DNA of 64,000 bases. It comes from Terebella lapidaria. Lineage: Eukaryota > Annelida > Polychaeta > Terebellida > Terebellidae. Made by a program: the position numbers and the translations under genes. The notes below the pieces were generated by a model. That model worked only from the letters and a program-made list of their open reading frames with translations. It did no database searches and was not told where the DNA came from. Where the stretch lies: the NCBI GenBank assembly GCA_949152475.1, contig OX424561.1, positions 28,762,481-28,826,480 of the forward strand, read 5' to 3'. Positions 1-12,544 of the stretch are shown piece after piece. Positions within the stretch are counted from its first letter, which is position 1. Each line of letters opens with the position of its first letter.

Positions 1-253
1 AAATTCATTAGAAATTGCATGCCAACTGCCGGTTTCCACAGCTTTTACCATCAAACGGACTTGTGTACACATGATTATTCGGGTTCATCATGAAATAGTT
101 ATCTGTTACTGTTACATTAAAATGTTCACTTAGTATGGGCAATCATGTAAAATGGACATAACACTAAAACAACATGAACATTCCATTCACAAAACATGAC
201 CACTCCAATCACCTATCATGACACTTCATTTTATAGTATGCGTACTGTCGTAG

Positions 254-528
254 GGTGCGTTTTTTTTGTGTACGGATCACAAACTTGATCCGGGATCAGG
301 ATCAGGTTTCTGATCCGTACGCGAAAAACACTTCTAACTCCAAAATGTGATCATTTTGTACATGAATGAAAAGTTGCTTGGTAAAAACACAGCAAATGCA
401 ATACAAATCATTTCCAAAATAGAGGGAACAGTGCAACAGCAAATGCTGAGAGAAGGTTTCTGATCCTAGATCCGTACGCTTCTTGTGGGATCAGGTTTGT
501 GATCCGTACACAAAAAAAAAACCACACC
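254..528. mobile_element. Short inverted-repeat element (MITE-like)
   Basis: The two ends are inverted copies of each other over about 40 bp (254-292 against 488-528). Each starts GGTG(C/T)G followed by a T-run and GTGTACGGATCACAAAC. The interior repeats the ATCAGGTTTCTGATCC theme in both orientations, so the whole 275 bp could fold into a hairpin. No transposase reading frame is present. A target duplication is not clear (TAG on the left, ATAG near the right), so the superfamily is left open. Confidence 0.6.
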
Positions 529-2539
529 AATAGTGAACACACGTATTGAGACCTTTTTTGATCACAGACACAGGATATAGAGAAGGATATAGACACAGGA
601 TATAGAGAAAAAGGGACATGTATTTTTAAAAAAAATATTTAGATTTTATTTTTAGAGTAGGTTCTTTTAGAAGCTTACGGACATCTATCGTTATCGATAG
701 CTTCAAATGTCATGGTCAGTAATCAGTCACGTGCTTCTTCAAGTAAATCCCTGCATCAAGTCACGCTAATCCCATATATTTGTTATCGTGAGTGTCAATT
801 TGTGAGGTATTCTGTCGGCAAGGTCAAGACCTGCTAGTCTCCTCAAGTACTCCTACCATTCGTTTTTCTGAGACTTCTTACGCTTGATTTGCCGGGTAAT
901 CAGCAAGGGTAATAAAGGTCGTTCGGTCAGTAATGGTAGGGTATACGTTATATATCTGCTTCTTGGCCACATCATGCTTCAGAAGATATCACATTTGACT
1001 CTCGCCAGCGTACATCACCGTTGACATTTTTTTTTTTCACGTAGGCCTATTCAGATTTTACGCAAAAATTTCATTCTGCATGCTGAGCATATTACTACTG
1101 TTAATAATGCATCATTCATGTTAGATTTCTGCAATAAAAGTATATCAAATTGAATGAATTGAGGGGAATTGATCCGAGTTCCACGTCGTGTTTTTCACAT
1201 GTCAGACGTACCTTGTTTTCCAAAAAGGAAAAGCGTTCACGTACGTATCACAATAATAGCAGACTAGTATTTGTTTCCGAAGAAATAAAACGCTCTATGA
1301 ATGTGCTATCTAAGACTTGGTTTGCTTCTCCTTGTTCGGATAAATGTCAACAAATCAATCAAGTAATCAACTTCTTTTACCCTTAGTTGGGAAAATGTCA
1401 AACATATACCGTGGAGCTTCGATTTATTTCCGAGTCTAACACTGCAGTCACGTCTTGAAACTGTCGGGGCATATCTCAATATTTAGCGAATTTCCGGGGA
1501 TTAAAATAGGAGAGAATAGACGACACGAGACAATGAGAACCATAAATATAATACGAAGAACACCGAGGGGCAATTAACGTTTGTGGAATGTATAAATGAT
1601 CGTGTCAATTACCATCTCAATTTGTTTTGGAGAGGTTAGCTAACCACAACTTATTGTGTTCATATACTTGGAGTTTTCGACATGTTCTCGTGACGTTAGG
1701 ACGAAGTATATCAATTGAACATGAATGCCAATACCTTCCACCGTTGCTGAACACCGATTTCACGGTTCTCAATCTTCTGTGATAGCTAGCATCTCTGATC
1801 AATTTTGTTCAATAAATTACTATCAGTTATGTCAAACTGGGAGACTGCATGTTGATACACATCTTCGATATACTGATTCTAATTCACTGTTATAACATAT
1901 TGGTTGACGGCTCACGATGCATGTTGGTTAAACTTAGGGTTTTCTTTTGAATAATTCAGCACGTGGAACCCAAAACCATCGACATAATAGCAGCCACTGT
2001 AAGCGTACGTGCCTCTACAAGTCACACTCTACAAGTCATACTAGCACTGGGGTAAATGTCGTCACACGTAACGTCAGTCCACTCATCAGAATACTCTTCG
2101 TAAGAAAAGAACATCAGTCATCAAGGTCATATAGGACATATATCCACGCCCAAGCAAGTCGTCAGACACCGTTTTGCAATAGAACTAAATAAAAGGAGCT
2201 ACATTGGTGTAAGGACTATGGTAGCATGTTACTTCCTGGTGGTATGATTTCCCATTCCCGCGATTACGTCACATAATATCATCCCATACTATCATCAACA
2301 GTGAGGGAACAGAATGAGGTACATGAATAAAACTGATATGTGAACATGTATTCCAAACACATCCCCACTTTGCAGTTGCGTCATTATTATAAACCGCTAC
2401 TGTATTGATATGTATTCTGTCCGTAGTTTGGGGCGATCCACATTACGAGTACATTATTGTTTCACACGCATTGATGCAGGGAATTTAGTTGGATGGAGCA
2501 CGTGGTACTATTATGTGTTGCTGGTTGAGTGGGTCTGAT
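529..2539. other. Gene-free stretch with one inverted array relic
   Basis: No convincing gene. The short open frames lack recognisable domains and good splice context. The only structured piece is the inverted copy of the array core at 787-870, listed separately. Confidence 0.5.
787..870 (+). repeat. Inverted relic of the array core (CTTGACCTTG block)
   Basis: Reverse complement of the block found in the main array near 3,780, 11,230, 14,578, 23,690, 27,005, 32,168 and 35,286. Read on the + strand here it starts CRECQFVRYSVGKVKT-like and then meets a TAG. It is the only copy seen in this orientation. Confidence 0.65.
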
Positions 2540-4110
2540 CTTTGTCCATTCGTTACTCCACAATATTTTACTCTCACACTCTGAATGATCTATACTTTCG
2601 GAAGCATTTCAAGATATGTAACTTCCTTAGAGAAAAAACAAAACAAAACATCTCAGAATATTATCTTGGTATCACCAAAAAATTATCAAGAATTTGTGTG
2701 TTAAATTTCACGTCCCTCATCGGTGACAATGTAGGTCCTCGAGGTTCCATGATAGCATTATTTTCTTATCTGAGATGATATATCTACGTGTAATATAAGT
2801 ATTGTGTCGAGTGTTTTCGCCAGTGAGTAACATAATACTAATAGCATCTATCAATGCATCAAAGGGGCTGAGCATCAATCAAGGACATGTGCACTTATTA
2901 GGACAAAAGACACCGATATGGTAGCTTCAGCAATGCTTCCTGAAGTTTGTTCCTTGTTGCCCCATTGGATTTAGCAAATAAAAAGCATACAAAACTGTTA
3001 CGACACGGTTCTGTTTTCTGCATCAATTCCACAAAAACATATCGCATCGTCAGCTAATGACAAATTGTAAGACTTCTGTAGTATTTTTTTTTCTGAACTG
3101 AGCCTATATTTATATAATATTGGTTCAGTTCGATTTAGTTTGCATTTGATCACTGGAATAATTGCACTATTCAAACAACATGTGCCATTGAACTTTACGA
3201 ATAGACGATGTATATATCTCATGCCTAATATTGGCATATTCGACACCTTTCAAGCTCATGAATACCTGTAATATTCATACAACATTTTCCAATGGAATTA
3301 TTGTAGCCTCCAGATAAATTATTCCCTGGGGATATACTTTGCTCAAATGAATCAATGATTTTAACCGGTATAAGTACGGTGGAAGGACAATACACCAGCG
3401 TGTCTTTCTACATACTGTATTCAGAAATATACATGTTGTACACACGTTGTACACACGTATACAACAGAACTTTATGATGATATATTACAGTGATATGTGT
3501 TGCTATTATTGGTGGTAATAGTTTGATACTTACAATACATGGGTAAATTCAAATTTAATTCAATTTGAAAATCATTGTTCGAAATGAAACATCTACATTT
3601 GCTACTTAATCCCAAATGAAACTGTCCATAAAACATGTGAATGTAATCTACAATAACTAAGGAAACAACCTCAGTTCAAACAACTCTACTATACTACTCT
3701 TGCTGAATACACACCAAATTACACATGCTTATGGATGTCTCAGAGAAACGAAAAATACAGCACTCTGACAGCTCCAGTGGAAGTCTTGACCTTGCCGACA
3801 GAATACCTTACAAATTGACACTCATGGGAACAAATGTGTGGCATTAGGCACATTGATGCAGATATAATGTGCTTGAGTTTGCGGTACTCTGAATAATTGA
3901 GCACGACATATGTGGGTAATGAGGCCAACACCGAATGGGGGTGTGCCCATGTGCGTTAGCTGAAAGTACATGTAGGTACATTTTATTCGGCCCGAACGAT
4001 TGTTTAGTTTTGAGATTTGTTCCACTTATCTCCATGTGTAGGGTTTGATGAATACTGGACGGAGTGAAATTGCGAAGATTCAACCTTCGACGCAATAGCT
4101 CGAGTGTAGC
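2540..4110 (+). repeat. Array unit 0 (degenerate, partial)
   Basis: Two landmarks of the downstream array recur here in the same order. The block near 2,671-2,835 (TCACCAAAAAATTATCAAGAATT, CACG..CCTCATCGGTGA, then GCCAGTGAGTAACA) matches 9,060-9,222 and 17,595-17,765. The core at 3,775-3,836 (AGTCTTGACCTTGCCGACAG, then ATACCTTACAAATTG) matches the other cores. The 5' and 3' limits are uncertain because similarity fades. No intact gene is seen. Confidence 0.55.
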
Positions 4111-7100
4111 TGTAATTCAATGATAATATACATTTATTGACCTACATAGCTTTTTCGGCAGTATCAGCCTGAAAGATTTGTCGGTTTTCCCCATTATTAG
4201 ACAAGAACGAACGTAAAATCAAACCGTACATTACGGTTAATTTATGGTACAAGCTTATACAGATACCTTCTAAACACAACTGGAGAATCGTCTAAAGCAG
4301 ATTGCTTCGGTGCGCACGCCTAGGGTTTTGTCAGTTCAATTTGGCGCCTCTCATCAAAGAGTCGACAAGAGATATCTGTATACTTCTGTAATAACCCTCT
4401 TGTCAGGATGTAGTTGGGTGTAGATGTCCATATGTTTGATATGATACATATTCTACCACCAAATAACTGCTGTCCTCTGAAATCGGCTATTTTTGGGAAT
4501 GCCAGGAACTTATTGAGTTTCTGTACGTCAACACAACAGACTTGATATCCATTAATGAAGTCAACTAATGAGGTCACTCCAGACTTTCTGAATATTGCGA
4601 ACAAAGCACCTAATGACAGCCTAGGCTGTATCTTAACTGGTGGGTACTAACAATGACTACGGTACAGAGAAAATATCATATCTCATCATCTTATGTTATG
4701 AGCATGATGTATTGATATCACCAGACATTTTATACCTGTACAATGATTATCGTTTAAGAAAAAAACATTGTCGAGTGGTAAACGGTATTTGCACACACTA
4801 TATTAATATTGTAATGCACGTAATGCAAAAATTTGTATGCTCCTAGACATCTCGTCGAAAATTTGTATGCTCCTAGACATCTCCTAGACATCATTTTACC
4901 TCGTCGAAACAGGAAATCAAAAAGCTATCCGCAAACATCTTCTGAACTAATTGGGTGTATGATCAAACCAGGAATGAAAGGCTGGGAGTACAACTCTTTC
5001 AAGACAGCCACACGACGTTAGAATACACACTGGCCAACATGAACGGAGAAACTGGTGTAGGACCAAAAAGAAGGAACACAATATGATGATGAATAAAGAT
5101 TCATCGACTTGGTGGGAATTATTATGATTAAATGCCGATAAAGGTGTGTTTCTGTCAACAACGGTTGTTCAGATGAATTAATAATATGTGCCTTGATCAG
5201 CTTTGGTGTTTCAAGGCATCTATAGGCCTGCGTGCACATCAGAGACAGTGAGTACAAGTCACAAGTCATCCTGGCACATACTCCTTATAAATATTCAGGG
5301 TTCAGCGTCTAAAATTATTGAATTTGGAACGGTGGAATAATTTTTTTTTCTACTCTGCTAGATGTCCATATGTAATACTGGCACGTATTTGAATAATCCA
5401 TACAAAGTGTTGAATCCTGAGATAATAGAATTCACATATACAGCAAGATGTAAATACCTGAGCTTTCAATGCCAATTACTATTACAAATTGTGACGAATG
5501 TGTGTCGTAGAATTTGCTGATGGCGAAAAGTCAGATATGTAGTCACAAATTCATCGATACCGCGATTGGGGAAAAAACTGGTAAATACTTTGATCCCAGA
5601 ACTCTCATTAAAGATATAAATTAGGGAGTTATTTTATGAAAATAAATGAGATCAGTATCACCAAAGTCGCAGCAGGTGCGAACAACAAATCATTTTTTTA
5701 TATTTATGTCTGGTTTCTAGCCCACACGAATACAGCTGGTATGAATTTTTTGGTATTTTATGATGATCATGAACTACGAAAATGTGTATGAAGATGTGAT
5801 TATTATTTTCTGGACTTTTTTAAATGTGAATGCGACACCTGGTGCATTATTTCTGTGATATTCCATATCACATAGATGCATGTTTTCACCACTACATACA
5901 TGTAGTACATACAACCTTATCCGTTAAAAATCATTCAATTCTCGTTCGTACTTAAGTTGAAAATTTGGAATGTTTACCCTTCCTGCTTTCATGAAGAATT
6001 TGTTGAATTATTATGAGTTTTTTATGCGAAAGGTTACTAAATAAGACAATTTTACAAGGACAACAGTAGTTGATAATCACTGACACGCTGCACGTTCAAA
6101 AACGCGTGACAGTTCCCGTGACTGTAATTTTCTAGTAAGTTTCGTCACAGAAATGGTAAAACATACCATGTCATTTAACAGGGTATGACGTTCAGTGTAA
6201 CAATGAGAGGTATGTTATTTGATTATGTCACTTTATACTCCAGTGCATGATTCATTTTGAGGGCGGTCAAGCTGTAATACATGCAGTATTCAAGTAAATT
6301 AAGTGATATGAAAGTTTAGGAGGAGAAGGTAATTTAAGCTCATTAATGTAATATCAATCTTTTGAGAGAAACACAAACACTATTCGGATAATGCCGGCAG
6401 GGCACTTGGAGTGAATAAGCTTCAAAATAGAATCAAAGCCATATAACTTGTTACTGCAGTTATATTCAAAATCGCACTGGCAACACCAGAGGCAGACAGT
6501 GGGTGAAATATGGCTGTGTCCACCTTACACACAAAACAAACACTCCCAGAACGGTTTAAACATTTTTAAAAAATAACCTGAGCTATGTCAAGAATTGAAA
6601 CTCCACTGAAATTAGTATTTGCTGGAATCAAACGCCTAGCGGTACATACAGATCTGGACATACAAGTTAGAATGTCAGTCGGATAGCAATGGACGAATAG
6701 ATGAAGTCATCTGATAAATAACAAAATACAATGTTGCTTGATATATATCAGATTTCACAATATTGCTGAAAAATATGCGTGTTATTTGCATTAAAAATCG
6801 ATGGTCGCTTTGAAATCCTTTTCCTGAAGAAAGCAAGGCCGGATTAGCAGTATCGACATTTGAAGAACTTATCCTTTAAAAAACCAACGTTAGCAATCTC
6901 TTCATTTTATAGATGTACATGTAACATCATAGATGGACTTATAATTATATTACCATACTATATTAAAGTGGATGTAAACGTATTGCAGATGGAGGACCAC
7001 ACAAATATTTAAAACATTTCAACCTGTGGCAGCTGAAATTATTAAAATAAAATATATTTGTTATAAAGTCAATTGATTACAGAACTGTGTGGAGTTAAAA

Positions 7101-7842
7101 TCCTAACAATGTGTGGTGTTGAAATGATTGCAAACAATAATTATGCAATATTAAATACTTGTCCGGTGCTGATATATACCTACCTATCCAGGTAATTCAT
7201 TACATCAGCACCATGTAACTATGAATAACACCTAAAATGCCACTTGACCCTCTCTCAATTAAGTTATTGTCTGACGTCATAGCCATCTACGAGAGGGGGT
7301 ACAAATTACCGTCAGACGTCAGTAAATGACAGTTGCATCCAGTACATTCCAATTGAAGCCAAATTAGCACACGTCAAAGGGCATGTAGACTACATCTCAA
7401 ATTGCATTTAGATTATGAGTATGACGCGTTTCCTTACACTTTCACGTGCCATACAGTGTACAGGCAAGAGTTCTATGAACCTATCATTCACCACGGCTGA
7501 TTTGCATTGGCATTAAGTAACAATGTCAATGACACCAAATAAAGTTCAGCTGGCTCTTCTTGATACATGGCCCCGTATGGGAACTGTGAGATTTTGTTCA
7601 AACCAGTATCGGATTATGGCTTACTGAGATCTGCTAGCATGAACATGGGAATATGAACTTAATAATTATGCTTTTACCTAATATCTAACACGGGGTTGTT
7701 TTCAAGTTGGGGAAAAATATTTATTTATACTTGCAATTACAAGACTAGTTTTACTTTCCATTCCAAGAACATGTTATTGTTTGTTGCGTTACATTTCAAT
7801 ATTATGAAGTGCACTCAAACTGTGATTTAATTACATTGCCAT
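4111..7842. other. Gene-free stretch
   Basis: AT-rich sequence without a supported gene. It holds one short direct duplication at 4,827-4,889. No long frame, splice-bounded coding block or clear transposon end was found. Confidence 0.5.
4827..4889 (+). repeat. Direct tandem duplication, ~31-bp unit
   Basis: AAAATTTGTATGCTCCTAGA followed by CATCTCGTCG occurs twice back to back. The second copy carries an extra CTCCTAGACAT. Confidence 0.8.
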
Positions 7843-10800
7843 TTCCCCCACATGCAAACTTACATGCAGTAATCAACGATACCCGAACATTTCTTACCAG
7901 GCAAAAAATCACATTTCCATGAAAACACACAGGCACTCGCTTTGATAAAAAAAACCCTCATCATCTTAAAAAGTACATTTATAACTTTTGCATTTACAAC
8001 TCTCCCCAGTCTGAGTCGGCATCTGCGCGTGTGATGAAAACAAGTCTGTGAATACAACTGAGCGACGACACAATATGCTCGGCACGAACAGGGGACGTTC
8101 TGAGCTAATGGGATTGTTGGGAAATTGAAAATTGTGTGAACAATTCTGCCGCAATCAATTGTACCCATACAAAACAATATTGTGTGTTTTTTTGCAGTGA
8201 TGTTCAGTATTATATTTGTTTTTGTATTTCCGAATTTTCACCACAAAGTTAAACTAAACATTGATGAATTGTCGTGTTAAGTGGTCATGAAGTGATTGTT
8301 TTGATAAAATAAAATATCAACGTAATGAGACAAACGGTTGACAAAATCCCTGAATGTTGACTGAAATGTACTGTACGGGGAAGACATCAATTCCGCTCTA
8401 ACGAAGACAGTCCTTGTTATGTATACGTCTGTTTATAGCAGGACAGTGGCCTTGAGTCAACCACAGTGCCATACAAAGGGTAGGAAAAGTCATTACGAAT
8501 CAGGAAACTGACCTGTAGCGTCTATTTCCCTGATTGGATGTCTGATTAAAAGATGAAAAAAAGAACAGAACACGTTTTTCATACTTATATACAACTTGGT
8601 GCCGCGTCTCTACATACAAGCATACAACATAGTATATGATACGCTGAGTGCAAGGTGAATTAAGCTTAGTAACTGGGATCTCACAATGACCTCGCGGAGT
8701 CTAGATCAGATTGTGTGAACGATACAGATACCCATGTCGTCTGCATCACCTCAATGATTCCCCAGATGGAAAACATCAACAGTAGTGTATTATTTGGACA
8801 TATATAGTAACTTATTAGTCTTGACTTTTTTTCAGGCAAATATGTGGAAATTGAGTTTAACTAAGGCCCTCAGGGTATATGGGGATAAATCTCCGTCAAA
8901 TTTGGTTGGGTTAATCGCAAGTCATTTATTGATTGATCTACGCGATATATTTTTCTTTGCTGAGGTGTATTCTTAGATTAGATAGCCATGCACACTGAAT
9001 CGGTATTTCTTGGAGGTTCACATGTGAAAAGCAGTGACTTTAAAAGTATGAATCCGGTGTCACTAAAAGTAATCAAGAATTCACGCCTCTCATCGGTGAT
9101 AATGGATATAGATGTATTCGAGTTTCTGTGATAGCCTCATTGTGTTTCTACTGAGTTGATATTGTTTCTACGTGTACATGTACAATGTATTGTGTTCAAT
9201 GTTTTCACCAGTGAGTAACACATCAGAGCATCCTTCGAGAGAATGAACATCAATCAAGGATGACAGATTTGTGTGCAAAGAGGTCCTCATGCGATCAATA
9301 TCGAGTTCTACGCTCGTAGATACCGCCTTGGGAAGTTGGGATTATACGGAGTTGTAGGTCACAAATCTATTCAAAGATTGTTGGTGGCAACCAAAACAAA
9401 TCAGTTGGTATTGGAATGATATACATATATCAGAATTGCTGGGGATCTTTCCCTTTAGTGACTTACTGAACACAACAAGGATTTTTGAGCTGGTTTGGCG
9501 TTTCCCATCTGAATTTTACGACGTTGTGCGTTTGTCAAACTCTCCAGATTCATTTCCGAATAGGTGCACGTGTCTCCCAAGAATCGTTGGCACAACTAAA
9601 TTGGCGGGGATATGATTTGGTATGAAACACTCTTTTATGAGTTGAAAGCTGACAATGCCTTTCTTGGCGACCTTGCTCTTAACCTGAAGAAGTCAATCAA
9701 GACGCAATGGTTTTATGGAGGTCAATGTCCAATAATCTTGGACATCTTGGTTATTCTGGACTTCCCCTTTGACACTGTTATGGTATAATGATCATGCTTG
9801 TAACAATTACGTAGACTATCTGTCATCAACAGCAATTGTACCCTGCCATTAATAGCGATCATTCATCCAGTTTGAATAAACATTTATGTTTATTGTGTAC
9901 TCTAAAACGATAGAGACGATCTGTAACGAAAATCAACTGCTCATATATCTCTTTCTACATGTGTTTTATCTCCCCGTCATATAATACATCTGAAGAAGAA
10001 AGCTCCCTTACCTTCTCAAGCTCATAAACCAACACTTTATTGACGATGCCATTCGGTGTCGCGGATCAACGATCTGACGATGTCATCACCATTCGATATG
10101 GCGTGTGTTTGACAATACATGGTGGTATTGAAGTGAATGTCGGTTCCTAGGGCATACTCACCACTGCCAATACATATTACATTCAACACCGAATTTCACA
10201 AAATACTCCTAAATGGTGATGGTCGATATTCACATATTCGCGTGCATGTGAATCTGCTTATGGAACACAAAAGAGTATTGACTATGGAAGATAACCGAAG
10301 CATTAACTCACGCGAATATCCCTACATCTCAAAGTCGTCGCCTGTTGTTTTACTGCTTGTCTATTTTAGGAACTCCATGAGCCCTGTAATTTCTCTAAAT
10401 ATTGAGATATGTTCCGGGTAGTTCTAAGACGTGACAGTTGTGTCAGACTCGGGGATAAATCGAGTTTCTTGGTAGATCTTTGACATTTCCGCAGTAAATG
10501 TATAAGATATCCACTACATGAATGATTTAGTGGCGCTCACCAGAAGACTGTTTAAAAGGAGCTAACACGTCGACGGAAAACCACCATGTCTCTTCATTGG
10601 AAAATACTCTGTACATTCTGTTTTTATGTACGTGGGTAATCGTTTAAAATAAACTTTCCCTGATGGTATATTGGGTTATTATGTGATATTAGGGTAAATT
10701 CAAACCGATTCTTAGTTACATATCATTAGTAGAAAACGAGTAACCAAGTTATTTTTTATTATTACATCCAAATTATATTAACATACATGAACATATTCAT

Positions 10801-12544
10801 GTATGTTATTCACAACATATTCAACAAATATTCAACAAATTGGACACATATTCAACAAATTGGATACATGCCACATTCAAACTTTGCATATAACTGGTAC
10901 ATATATAGAGAAACAAAATATAGAGACAAATAACAAATAAAGTGTAGTAAAATAGAAAAGTAAAAAAGGTATACCAGTTTGATTCGACATTCAATCTGAT
11001 CTGTACATTCGTTACTTCAACGTGAAACTGCACTGCCCTATGGCAATATGTATTATGTGTCTGAAGCGGTGTTGTCCATAAACACATCCATGTGCTTGCT
11101 CTGCCATCATTCGGCAAATTACCTCCACACTATACCCACCGAATATTACTCGTATCCTCACCGATCACCAAGCAAATCAGGCGTGATAGTTCTCCCAGAA
11201 CGAATGATATTTGAAGAGCTCTAGCAGAAATCTTGACCTTGCCAACAGAATACCTCACAAATTGGCACTTATGGGAACAAATATGGGCCGCGTTGATTTG
11301 GGGATAATACGCTGAAGTGCACAGTCCTTATATAATTTAATTACTGAATTACAGAGCACATCGCACTGACGTCATTCTTGCGTGTGCTAGCTGTAGCCAT
11401 CCACGTCATAGTATAAGATGCATACATTTTTCGTCGCAACGTTGGTAGGACCGCTATTAAGAGTGTTCATGTCTTAATATTTCCACTTGTCTCCGTGATA
11501 CAGCAGGATGTGAATACAGTGAAAACTGAACGGACACAATCAACCATTGATAATTTTGTAACAACTTACAGGAGCTTTATCTCGACTGACATAATGTGTT
11601 AGCATATTTTTTTTCCAGTGTCAACCTCGAGTATACTCGAATATCATTTCACTCAAAGTAGCATAATATGTTGTTGAAGTGTGTTAGAGATTCGTCGACC
11701 AGTATATAATCGATGATAGCACCGCGAACTACACTCCCCATGAATAAAAAACACCTTGTTAACTCTTCGAAAATTGTTTACACTCTCGATCGAGCTTTGA
11801 TCGAATAGTTTACACTCTTGTTAACCTGTAAAAAGTATTGAGTCATACATTATCATTATACGCCACATTATATTTTAGGCCTAAAGAAAAACATAATTGA
11901 CAAGTTATATGCCACACGGAAGCCTCAAATACAATATTCTGACTGTCTTCAATATTGGAAACCTTATATAGCATATACAGCATACCAATTACAAACCAAA
12001 ATAGATGTAATGTCTTCTTATATTTCATATTTTGGTATCACTGCAAGAGAGCAGTTTCTTGTGAAATTACCGTATTGGTCCTAATAATAGCACGGCCAGA
12101 GCAAGACCTCCTGTAGTATCTTGCGCAAAAAAGAGATGAAATTTGAGGTCGAATTTCAGAAAACCACTTAATAGTTTACATATATCCTCCAATCCTCTTG
12201 ATTATGATTCAAATAACATAAATATGTGGATTGGAACACATATTTATTAGGAAGATATGAAGTGAAACGCTTTGAAGAGTTTATTAGAAAGATATGAAGT
12301 GAAATGCAGTTACAAAAATCGAACATTTTCGGAGAAAAGAGGGGGGCGTGCTACTGTTATGGCATGAGCCACTATTTGGACCAATACAGTATGCAGAAAT
12401 TATGACTCGGTTGCAGTGAGAGTTTTCCAAATTCCGAGGAATATGGCGAAAACTACTATAGGTCTACATGCTCCATGAACATCACGTGATCACCGCAGAC
12501 ACAAGCTGGATCCCACTGCCTGTGTTGTGAGCCAATTGTCTTTC
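7843..12544 (+). repeat. Array unit 1
   Basis: About 4.7 kb showing the full landmark order: CCATTTCC(C/A)CCACATGCAAAC at 7,843; ACAACTCTCCCCAGTC near 7,999; ACTTGGTGCCGCGTCTCTAC near 8,593; the CACGCCTCTCATCGGTGA block near 9,082; CCAGTGAGTAACACA near 9,209; the ATGCCATTCGGTGTCGCGGA block near 10,046; AATACTCCTAAATGGTGATG near 10,201; the TCTTGACCTTG core near 11,230; the paired GTTTACAC block near 11,775; and a TGTAATGTCTTCT..TTTGGTATCACTGCAAG block near 12,006. A 28-bp palindrome (10,779-10,806) and small ATTCAACAAATT direct repeats follow the middle. A second short direct repeat (AGATATGAAGTGAAA) lies near 12,254-12,308. No gene is supported. Confidence 0.7.

Noticed and set aside
4827..4889. 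Possible CRISPR-like direct repeats
   Set aside because: Only two adjacent copies without spacers, in eukaryotic DNA.
10000..10130. Conserved ATGCCATTCGGTGTCGCGGA block as a possible minus-strand exon
   Set aside because: Stops occur in every frame in at least one copy, and an apparent donor (GAGAAG/GTAAGG) exists only in unit 1.
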